The notes beneath the pieces are model-generated. The model saw only the letters and a list, made by a program, of their open reading frames with translations, was not told where the DNA came from and ran no database searches. From positions 16,399 to 80,398 of the forward strand of contig CAJNYU010002470.1 in NCBI GenBank assembly GCA_905331475.1: a stretch of DNA of 64,000 nucleotides, read 5' to 3'. Source of the stretch: Rotaria socialis. Taxonomy: Eukaryota; Rotifera; Eurotatoria; Philodinida; Philodinidae. Positions 50,643 through 61,189 of this stretch are shown here, in pieces. Position numbers and translations under genes: made by a program. The stretch's first letter is position 1; each line of letters opens with the position of its first letter.

Positions 50643-52706
50643 ATTTATGTTTGTATTTCAATCAAGTGATAATAGATGCTCATCAACATTTTTTTCTCTC
50701 TTGTATTTGTCTCACTAGTAATGCAAGTGACAAGAATTTCCATAACAAATTGCGAGCAATCAAAATGAGACGGAGACAGGGAGAGAAAGGAAGAGAGAAA
50801 GCATTTCATTGGTACTCAACGTTGAAACGAGAAAACATAATCCTCATTGGACGATAAAATTGTTCGCTCTCGCTTTTCTCTTTCTACGACTAATTTTACA
50901 CTAATATGCTTTGAAGAGGAAAAAAAAGAGTTTTATTCGGTTCGACGTCTTAGTTAGCATATTGGAGGATTTTCTATATAAGTCGATGTATTTTGGTCCT
51001 CTCTTTTCTAATTAGTACGGATGATGTTTGAATAGCATGCAATGCTTTTACAAGTAGAAATAATTGAATCAGATCAATCCATAGTATTATTTTTTTAGAC
51101 ATCAGAATAGAAGAAAAGAAAAGGTAATAAAAGCTGATGAAGAGATTCGGAAATGAATCGAGATTTATCAATTTAGATACATTGCTCATACAAGTGTATT
51201 ATGGCCTGGAAATTCCATTCTCGTACATTAGTCATTTTCATTGAGATTAGTTCAAGCTCTTATTTGATGTTTCTCCAATGATTTCTATGTTGACTTGAAT
51301 GAAAAGAAAACCCTATGTTTTGCAATACAACTTGTAATATATTTCGAACTCTAGAAACAATAGAAAATACGTTTCCTGCTACAACACACAGTTCTCAATG
51401 AAAAAATTGATTTCTTTTTCTCAATGTTTCATCCATATTAGTAAATGTGCGCTAATTCATAGTAGGAAAGAGTTAGCCTGGAAAAATTTATGTCATAGTA
51501 ATATTCAGTTAACTGAGTTCTACTCTTTTTTGAAGTTTTTTTTCTCTAAATTATCTCTAAATCTTTCAAATCGATACTGCATGTCAACTTGAAGTACCTC
51601 GGTTAGAAAATTATGCGAAGCAGTATAGAGTAAAAGAACTTAATCAATCCCATCAGATTATTCCATATTTGCATGAATGATTACATAAGCAATGAGCTAG
51701 TCGTGTAACTAGAATATTTTAAGTTTCTATGGAATTAGATTGCTAATAATTTTGAGGCATATTTGATGAATAATCATGGAAAATACGTGTTCATTGTGTA
51801 AAAAAAAGAAATTATTATTGTTTTTTCTTGTTCTGAACATGATTTTTAAAATAGCTTAGTTGTAATTTCTAATTTTTCACTGTGGTTTATCCGAATTATT
51901 ACTGTATTATGTAATCAAGATGAGTCATTGTGTTTTGTTGCGATAAATAGATCCTTGCCAAAATCAAAAATCTTTTCATTGAAAAATCACCATAAACGGA
52001 AATTTCTCATTTATAATTTTTGCATTTTGATATTACAAAGATTAATTTTCTAAATAATACTTATTTTAAAAGTTACGTCTTCTGATACAATGCATTAGCA
52101 AATATTAATAAACAAATATATATATATATATAAGTTATATATAAAAGGTCCGTGATACTAAATATGATTACTAATTATGTTTTCGTACCACCTATAGAAC
52201 TTACTTGGGAATCCTTGAAATAAATCTTTTCATTGAAATATTTAATCCTTACTTATTTAATTAGTACTCTTGAGAAAATATTGAATATTCATCAAACCTA
52301 TTTCATGTTTAGTCTACTAGTTGATTAAGTTTTTTTCTTCTTCTTTCATAATATCAATGGAAAAGCGTTTATTTAACATTTTCTATAATTCCATCAATCA
52401 TTACTAATGTGCAATACTTTTAAAAGTAGCAATAATTTAATTATTCGAAATGTATATCATTGTGTCAGTATCAATTATTTCATTAAAAAGGTAACTAATT
52501 AGAAACGAATAAAAGCTATATATATATATATATATATATATATAGGCCACAAATGGCAATGTCAGATGCAGTTTTTTTTATTCTTCTTCTTCTTCTTCTT
52601 TCTATTAGAGGTGTCACTCACTTACACACACATATAGAGTTTGCAACAATGATAAACACTATCGAGAAAGAACCCAAAAAAAAAATGTACAAATATTATT
52701 TTAAAT
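50643..52706. other. Spacer upstream of BSX
   Basis: About 2 kb, AT-rich, containing the BSX upstream region and the 3' side of the SPICE1-like gene. (TA)n tracts lie near 52116-52132 and at 52517-52544. No gene is recognised. Confidence 0.55.
52517..52544. repeat. (TA)n microsatellite
   Basis: About 14 TA units, 160 bp beyond the 3' end of the SPICE1-like coding region. Confidence 0.9.
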
Positions 52707-55135
52707 TTATGTTATACGCTGTTGTAAAGCGTTAGCTTCAAGACTAGCCAATTCTTCTTGTGTCATTTCATGTTGTTTATTAAGTTCAGCTATTTGTTGA
52801 ACAAGAAGAAGACGTTCCTGTAAGATTTTTTCTAATATTGTTTCATTCTAAATAGAGAGAAAAAAAAACGAATTTTTGTTGACATCATGGGAAATGAAAT
52901 ATTGAAGAATATATGTACATTTGAAGTCGTTGGTGCATTCGTATTTGAAATTCCACCATAATAACTAGTAGTTGCACTTCTCATCATACTCGTTGTTGAA
53001 TTACTTTTGGGAAGACCCGATTCAAACAAATCATAGGATGATGGCATATCAATTGGACTAATCATCGATGAACGTGATTCTGATTCCATGTTTCGACGTT
53101 GAGGAATTTGTTTTGAAAAATCATTCATATTACTTTCGGTTGTAGAAACAGCTGATGTGGGTCGTGATATTTTTTTCGACACATCATTTGCTTCATTGTA
53201 AGTTGAATAACGATATTGATTCATTTCTGTTGGTGTAGCTAAATGTGTAAAGAAGCAAAAAAACGCTAGTTCGTAAAATAGAGGAAAACTTACTACTACT
53301 CATACGTTGAGTAAATGTCATTAATTCATCGGTTGCATTTGTTTTTGGTCTTTGAGGAGCATTATTATGATTACTTAACCAATTTTGTCTTGGTTCAGCT
53401 ACTTGAAAATCTGCTGAATCTCGGCGTAAACGAGCTGAATTTATCGTTGATTGTTGTTGTTGTTGTGGATTACAATTACCAGCACATTTTTTATTTGATA
53501 TCAGTTCATTATTAACAAGTTGACAAACAGTTTGCATCATAGTTTGTAACATTGATATTTGATTTTCAATTTTGTGTTGAAAATCTAATTGAGCTTTAAT
53601 CACAACTGAAAGTTGATCTTTAAGAGTGTTTGTTTCTTGACTGGGTTGATTTCTTGAACCAATAGCACACTTAAAATTGATAGAAAAATAAGAAATATTC
53701 TATGAAACAAAAAATCAGCAAACAAAATCAGTTTACTTGTTTAACGTGACCTGTAAGTGCAATAAGTGCAGTAACAAGTGCTGTACTACATGTATTTGAT
53801 TGAACATTTAATGACGCGTCATTTTTATCTGCTTTAAATCCTGTTATAGTTTCTAAATCATGCAAATCAGACGATAAACGATCGAGTAACTAAATAAATG
53901 AACGTTTGTATTTTTCGTTTCAAAATTTCGATTATCTACTTGTTTTAATTGATTGGTTGATAGATTGCCAGTTGATTCAGTAACCGCGGTTTTGCCACCT
54001 GGTTTAGATACATCAGACATAAATGAGACATTGTTAACTGAACGAGTTCCAGCTGATTGCTGACGAACTTGAGAATAGAGATTCGGATTACGAGCATTCG
54101 TACGAGCTGATAAACAATTTTGTTGATGTTCATGATCGTTTAATTGTTCATTATTGTGATGATCATTCTTTTTATTTGGACGACTTAAACGAACAGGTTC
54201 ATTTTCGAGTTCATCGTCTTCACCAATATCAGCTGAGCTAACTGATAAATTATCTAAATAAATATTAGAGATTGGAAGCTATTGAAAAATAAATACTACA
54301 ATACCTTCTTCAGATTGATTCCAATCGGCACCACCTGGTGAATTTAAATTTCTTGTTGCTGATGGCCTAGAAATAACTATTAGAAATAAAACGAAATTTT
54401 TGCTTCTTTTTCCTTACTTCGATGAGGACGATGTTGGTTTTTTTGTATGGTTATCATGTAAACTTGTAAAATGATTTTTTCCGCTGCGTAACTAAAATGG
54501 ATATTTTAATTAAATGGTTAATTTAACAACAAAATATTGGCTTTTGTTTTGTTTTCGTACAATGCTATTTTTCGGAACCGGAAGTGCTTTATCCGAACGA
54601 GAATGCATTAAATGATTTGATCTTTGCATTAATTCATCAACCTAGAAGAAAAGTTCTTTGATTTTTTTTCATTTCTATTTCTTGAGAAAAATATTTACAT
54701 CACGTTCATTAAATAAGATTTCACGTAAAATACCCAATTGATTACTATTATTTTTTCTTGCATCATGAACCGCTAGACAAAACAAAATTTTTCTATGAAT
54801 AAATAATAACAAATGTATTCTATCTATTTAAATACCTTTGGCTAACAGTTTTCGTTGTTTTTCATCTTGAATCAATTGTAAATTACGTGATTGATATGCT
54901 TGCTTTCTTCGTGACTAGAATGAAGTGAAATCAATTCAAAAAATATCATGATCAAATCTACTTACGGCTTCATCATCACTTAGTCGATGTTGTGAAAGGT
55001 CACCAATCGACGTCTAAAATAAAATTATATGAAAGAAAAAGAATTTATTTAAAACAAAATATTTCATACATCCCAATCTTGACGCTTTTTTAATGTTGAT
55101 TTCTTTTGCGGACGACGAAGATTACTTTTCGACAT
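52707..55135 (-). CDS. SPICE1: Spindle and centriole-associated protein 1-like
   Basis: About a dozen small exons. The N-terminus starts MSKSNLRRPQKKSTLKKRQDW and continues TSIGDLSQHRLSDDEASRRKQ...NQLGILREILFNERDVDELMQRSNHLMH. This follows human SPICE1 segment by segment (RRP/KK-rich start, QxW, DLxxHR, IxxEIL, LxxSxHL). The middle is Ser/Asn/Gln-rich and disordered. A coiled-coil region follows (TALVTALIALTGHV; LKDQLSVVIKAQLDFQHKIENQISMLQTMM), and a second closes the protein (NETILEKILQERLLLVQQIAELNKQH). SPICE1 is needed for centriole duplication and spindle formation in vertebrates. It is head-to-head with the DZANK1-annexin gene, start codons 229 bp apart. Exon limits between 54.3 and 54.5 kb are less certain. 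Confidence 0.75.
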
Positions 55136-55364
55136 GATGCTCTTGAAGTGTAAATCTTTTATATATGAACTACAAAGGTAAAAGAAATAAATTGAGCCAT
55201 TAGAAAGGCATTACTATGACGACTGTCCTCTTTTTCTCTTCGTTGAAACTGTTGAATCAGCGGCATCTATTTATAATAAAATGCCAAGCAACGGTGCTAT
55301 TTTGTTTAATAGATATGTTTTGTTACCGCAAGGTCGATAATCGTCTTTAATCAAATCGTTCGAA
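55136..55364. promoter_or_regulatory. Divergent (bidirectional) upstream region
   Basis: The 229 bp between two divergently oriented start codons must hold both promoters and 5' UTRs. No TATA box at a convincing distance is seen on either side. The region is not CpG-rich. Confidence 0.6.
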
Positions 55365-58300
55365 ATGTTGAAAGCAGGCTTACTGCCATCACCGGTAATT
55401 AATGCATTATCGTCGAATTTAGGTTCATCAAAAAATAAAATTGATACACAAACTTTTGTCGAAGCAAAATCAGGTTTGTTAATTGAATTTTATTTTTCAA
55501 TAACGATTATTTATTTATTGCCATTGATAGATACTCCGAGTGTAAGAATTTACTTTACTGTCGATGGTACGAAACCTAGTCCATTTCAACCATTCAAAAC
55601 TGGTGTTGTTTCAACATATCTATATCGTGGAGCATTTCGTCTTGGACCCGGACGACGTGTTGTCAAAGCAGTTGCTGTTACAACGTAAGTAACAATGTTA
55701 CTAAACGATTTATATTATACTAATTTCGTTTTTTTTCTAGTGATGGATTACGTGAAAGTCATGTAACAACAAAATATTTCGATGTCAATGATATGTATTC
55801 GGAGAGTTATGTAGAACAGCCAGATGAAAATATTTATGTTGAACACTCCTTTGTTGAAATGGATAGAAGTCCAGTAGGCTTTTTCTTAGTAAAATAAGAA
55901 TTTAGTCATATTTATATACATAACATAGGAACGAACTCCACCACCGAAAAAGCAGAAAAAACCACGTACACATACTGTTCATCATCGATCTAGTTCAGCT
56001 AGTCAACCAAAAAATGATTCTGGACGAACACCATGGGATGATAGTGTTAATGTTGAAGGTAGTATTGAAGGTCCAATTTCAGCTGTTAATTATGCTGGTA
56101 CACAAATCAATATTTGGGGTACGCCTGGAGGAAATTTGACTGAAGGATTAATGAGTATTGGTGATCCGAATAGAAATCCGAATTATGGATATATGACTGA
56201 ACAAATGCTTCAAGTAAGGTTAATAGGAAAAAGAAATGCTGTCTTCTTCAGCATGATCATACTTTTAGCGTTTACAACCAGCGAGAAATCTACCGGTTGC
56301 TCCACCAGAACCACCTCGAATTACTGATGTTACTCACGAAGAAAATTTCTGGGATCGAAAAACAAAACCATATAGTCCAGCCAATGGAGATCTGGAGAAA
56401 ACACTTGAACATATAATTTTAAATACTTATAACTACCTTACAGATGATGAGGAATTAGCGGGACTTTTTGCTTGGAAGAAATTTGGACAAGTACTTAAAA
56501 CTAATTATTATTATTATTATTATTATTACATTTCCTTTTTTCTTTCATAGATTGAATCAGCTCGTCTTATTGAAAACGCTGGTAATTATCAAATAGTGAC
56601 TACACTCAGAAAACATCCTGACGATCGAACAATTCCTAAAGACCCTACACCTGTTCCTAAACCACCTAAACGTATACGAACACCGCCTCCACGAGAACGT
56701 ATACCGATTCCAACGCGAAAACCAGAAACACCGCCACCATCACCACCACCACCATCACCTACCCGTCCAGGCATATCAACCCATGAAGACCAACATGAGC
56801 CTCGCTTCTATACAGAAGAATCTGTGGTAAATTATTTTCATTATTTTGGTTTGTTTTTCAAACGTTTTCTTATTTTTATAAATAGCAACAAGGAACACTT
56901 GTACCATTCGCTGAATTTAATGTTGAACGAGGTAAGGGAAAAAATAAAAGTCAAATCATTAAAATTATCTTTGCCTACGTCTAGATTGTGATAATCTACA
57001 AAAAGCCATGAAAGGTCTTGGAACAGATGAAAACATGCTCATTCATATTCTTGGCAATCGAAGTAATGATCAACGTTTGCAAATCCGTGATAAATATAAA
57101 ACCATGTTTGGTCAAGTAAACGACTTTCATAATTATCTTTAATTGTTTTAATTTAAAATGAATTTCTATTTAGGATTTGATTAAGGATATAAAAGGTGAT
57201 ACATCAGGAAATTTTAATAAAATATTAACAAATCTCTTGTACTCACCGGTCGAATATGATTGTCATGAATTACGACGAGCTGTTAAAGGAATTGGTACCG
57301 ATGAAGAAGCATTGATTGAAATTTTAGCAAGTCGTTCAAATAAACGTTTAAAAGCCATTAATGAAAATTATCAAACACGTAAATATTTTCTTCAATCGTT
57401 TAAAAATTTCGTTCGTTTTTCTTTTTATTGATAGTATTTAATCGAGCGCTCGAAAAAGATATCGTCGGAGATACAAGTGGATATTTGAAAAAATTATTAG
57501 TTGCATTATCGCAAGGCAAACGGCCAGAATCGAATGATGTTAATCAAGACGAAGCAGAAAATGACGCTAAAACTTTATTTGAAGCCGGCGAGAAAAAATG
57601 GGGAACAGATGAATCGAAATTTTTAGAAATTCTTTGCAATCGAAGGTGAAAATTATTTGCATTTGTTTGTTTTGTTACGTGTACGCTCCTTTCGTTTTCA
57701 GTAATGCACACCTCAAAGGAGTATTTGAAGCTTATCGTCAATTCAGTAAAAAAGATATCGAAGATGCTATTAAATCTGAAACAAGTGGAAACATACGTAA
57801 AGGCTTATTAGCCATTGGTAAGTACACGAGACCATTACTCTAACGAGCAAAGCATAACATCCGACTCTGACCGGCTGCTTGAACTTGGACTTCTACGAGA
57901 CCTATCTATTTGCTTGGGAAAAATTGTAATAATTTATAAAAGACGGGTGAGAACGAGAAATGAGTGAAATCTCCCTTTTTGAGTTACAATTGAGAACTTC
58001 TATTTGTAAATCAACTTAACTCTCGTATTTTAAAGTAGGATTGCGATACTTAAATAAATCATAGTTGGATTTCGATCTTTTATTTTTCAGTTCGAGTTAT
58101 GCGTAATCGACCAGGTTATTTTGCTTACCAACTCAAGAAAGCATTAAAGGTATGTTCTATTGTTCACTCGATTTGGTTTCTATAACAAAAAAGAATAAAT
58201 TTTAGTCTGTATTCTATTAAAAGATATGCCAGGTAAAAAAAACATTGAGAGAATCATTGGCATAAAGTGCATTTCGCTTGAATATATAAACTCATATTGC

Positions 58301-60063
58301 ATGCTAAACTTTCACTATGGTTTTATAAGAGAGACATACATTTCAATTTTGATCAATGATAGATAGTAGAATTGTGAGAAAAAGAATTGAATATAGGCTA
58401 AAACTTTCACATTCCATAGAGAACACATATAAATATATTAGGACATTTTAGGGCATAGGAACTGATGAAGATGAACTAAATCGTGTCGTTATATCACGCT
58501 GTGAAGTTGACATGGTTCAAATAAAAGAAGAATATGAAACTTTAATGAAACGTACATTAGAAAAGCATGTTGAAGTAAGTGAAATATTTTGTTTTCATTT
58601 TCCACAAAAATACCTATTTCAGAGTGATACAAGTGGTGATTATCGGAAAATTCTTCTTGAACTATTGAAAGATCCAACTAAACGAACTGAAAAGGCTGGC
58701 AATGGTAAATCTAACTACATTCACTTGTTCTATTAACAATAGCTGATTTCTTTTTAGAAAAATATGAAAACGTCGAATTACCTGGATATAAACAACCGGA
58801 GATTTACAAGGAAGATATTATTGTAGATGTTATTGTTTTCTAATTTTTCGATGTTATACGATTGAATTTATTCTATAGCAACAAGGAACAATGAAGGCAG
58901 CTCCAAATTTTGATGCCGGGCGAGATGCAGATGCTTTACGAAAAGCTATGAAAGGTTTTGGTACGGACGAAAAAACTTTAATTGCTATATTAGGCAATCG
59001 AAATACTGCACAACGATTAGAAATTAAAGCTACGTTTAAAAGTAAATTGGGCCGGGTAAGTGATTTGTTAAATTTTTTTCTTTAAACTTCATAATCGATG
59101 CGTATTGAATAGGATCTGGTTAATGATCTTAAATCTGAAACATCTGGTAATTTTTCAAAATTACTCGAACATCTAATGATGGATCCTGTTGAACTTGATT
59201 GCTTTGAATTGAAACAAGCTGTAAAAGGTTTAGGTACAGACGATGAAACATTAATTGAAATCTTAGCAAGTCGTAGTAATGATCGACTAAAAGCAATTGG
59301 TGAAACATACGTAAAGAGTATGCGGAATTATTTAGGTGTATCTATCTATTATTGTTCGTTGATTTTTATTTTTAGTGTATTCAAAAGCATTAGAAAAAGA
59401 TGTTAAATCTGACACCAGTGGGGAGTTTCGTCATTTACTTGTCTCACTATTACAAGGACGACGACCAGAAACAGTCGAAGGTAATGTTGCAGAAGCTCAA
59501 CAAGATGCACAAGCGTTTATTGATGCAGGAGAAGCAAAATTCGGAACAGACGAATCAAAATTTAATGTCCTGTTTTGTGCTCGTAGTGATGCACAAATGC
59601 GCGCAATTTTTAATGAATATGCTAAACTGACTGGCAAATCTATTGGTATGCAAAAAATATATTAGTTGTGTGTTTAATCATTGTTTTCCATTTTAATTAG
59701 AGGAAACGGTGAAGAGTGAAACAAGTGGTGATATTCAAAAGGGTATATTAGCTATTATTCGATGTGTACGAAGTCGTCCACATTTTTTTGCTGAACAAAT
59801 GCGGAAATCTATGAAGGCATGCGAAATTTAGCTTACCATTCTTTGCGTCTATATTTATTTAATTATAGGGACTCGGTACTAAAGAATCAACATTGAATCG
59901 CATAGTAATAACACGATCGGAAATTGATCTTGTTCAAATAAAGGAAGCCTATAATCGTCTATTCAATCGTGAATTGGAACGTGATGTTAGTTCAGAAACA
60001 AGCGGCGAGTATAAAGCCCTGCTTTTGGCATTATTGAAAGATCCATCTCTACGTAGTGGATGA
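55365..60063 (+). CDS. DZANK1-like / eight-repeat annexin fusion protein
   Basis: Twenty exons (55365-55473, 55531-55684, 55741-55873, 55929-56213, 56269-56490, 56551-56826, 56887-56932, 56985-57115, 57174-57378, 57435-57645, 57702-57817, 58091-58149, 58452-58574, 58623-58704, 58758-58828, 58879-59055, 59113-59317, 59376-59645, 59701-59816, 59869-60063) total 3,186 nt, giving 1,061 aa. Residues 1-393 resemble DZANK1: [22 protein letters not shown] and [15 protein letters not shown] (chitobiase C-terminal-like fold), [11 protein letters not shown]...YGYMTEQML, and a [15 protein letters not shown]...[11 protein letters not shown] block. Zinc ribbons and ankyrin repeats are absent. A Pro-rich linker leads to two annexin cores, each opening QQGT. 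Repeats carry GxGTDE Ca2+ sites ([53 protein letters not shown]), as in annexin A6. Ca2+-dependent membrane binding is expected; the fused role is unknown. Confidence 0.85.
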
Positions 60064-60656
60064 ATAATTAAAATTCTCCATTGACAGATTGAACAAGAAA
60101 CAGTGTTGATTTTTAGCAATAAAGAAGACGTTTGTGATATTGTGCATACGAATATATATTGAATTAAATATTGATTTTTGTTAACATGTTGTGCTTTAAC
60201 TATCAGTAAAATAATTTATTTCCGAATATTAAATTTTACATTGAGAATTTCAACACAAAAAAAAGTGAGCGGAAGAACGCGAGTTTCTTTATTTCTCGAC
60301 GTTTTTTAAAAATGCACTGGTTCACTTTTACTAAAATACGATGACTCCATTTTTCATAGATGTGCGTAAACAACATAAATACAACAAAGAAAAAACATTT
60401 GTCTCATATTCTACAGCATTTCTACTTGATATACCTAATTCCGACTTATTCAGTGATGCGTAGGAAAATTCTCCATAAATAAAGTGCATTGCCTTTATGA
60501 CATTGGCATGTTCTCTATGTTGAATATATAGAACGCTGGTTTAAATAAGTATTTTTGCGTTAGTCTTCAACAAAGGAAGTGATTATGTTATTATCAAATA
60601 TTAAAATACATTATATTTTATATAGAATAAATATTCAACGATCAGCCAACTTAAAA
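60064..60656. other. Convergent intergenic spacer
   Basis: About 600 bp between the 3' end of the annexin fusion gene and the 3' end of a minus-strand gene. AT-rich; nothing else is seen. Confidence 0.55.
60118..60123 (+). terminator. Polyadenylation signal of the annexin fusion gene
   Basis: AATAAA 55 bp after the stop codon. Confidence 0.65.
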
Positions 60657-61076
60657 TTAGATATACTTGATTTCAGGTTCAGTTGAAAAAACGGCGCCTT
60701 TCGAATCAGAAATCAGTTGACGGGTAGCTTTAGGATACGGTTGAAAAATTGTTTCACGAACTGAATAATAAGGCAGATCATTCGTCGATAATATAGATTC
60801 ATAATAATCTTCATTTGTATCAAGACTTGAATGAAATGTTTCTGTTCGAATTTTTACTGCATATTGCCCAACTAATTGCTGTTTTTGTTGGTTTATCGGC
60901 ACTACCATTTCAATCATTTTATTGGTATTAATAAGTAATGCCATATATTCTTTTTTAAATTTATTTTTATCTTTTAATAAACGATATCGAACAGTAGTTA
61001 AAACCAAAACTGATAGTAGGGCCATAAATAACATGAATACTATAACGAAAACGTCGATTTTTACAAATGAAATCAT
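60657..61076 (-). CDS. Small single-pass membrane protein, unknown
   Basis: A single-exon 139-residue frame. A hydrophobic helix spans about residues 9-30 (VFVIVFMLFMALLSVLVLTTV) and is followed by a basic stop-transfer segment (RYRLLKDKNKFKKEY). The cytoplasmic-looking tail of about 100 residues contains several tyrosines in acidic or turn contexts (NEDYYESIL, PYYSV, EIKYI). Composition is balanced, unlike the T-rich chance frames in the spacers, which is the main support for a real gene. No family is recognised. The start is the first Met before the helix. An upstream (TA)n tract lies at 61164-61188. Confidence 0.55.
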   Translation of the reverse strand: MISFVKIDVFVIVFMLFMALLSVLVLTTVRYRLLKDKNKFKKEYMALLINTNKMIEMVVPINQQKQQLVGQYAVKIRTETFHSSLDTNEDYYESILSTNDLPYYSVRETIFQPYPKATRQLISDSKGAVFSTEPEIKYI

Positions 61077-61163
61077 GGTCTGCTTGTATCATAAATAGTG
61101 AAAATCTCCGTTGGCTTATTCTCAATTTATGAGAGAAAAAAGAAGAAGATGCTGTTGGATTTA

Positions 61164-61188
61164 CATATATATATATATATATATATAC
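61164..61188. repeat. (TA)n microsatellite
   Basis: About 12 TA units, roughly 90 bp upstream of the small membrane protein gene. Confidence 0.9.
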
Positions 61189-61189
61189 A

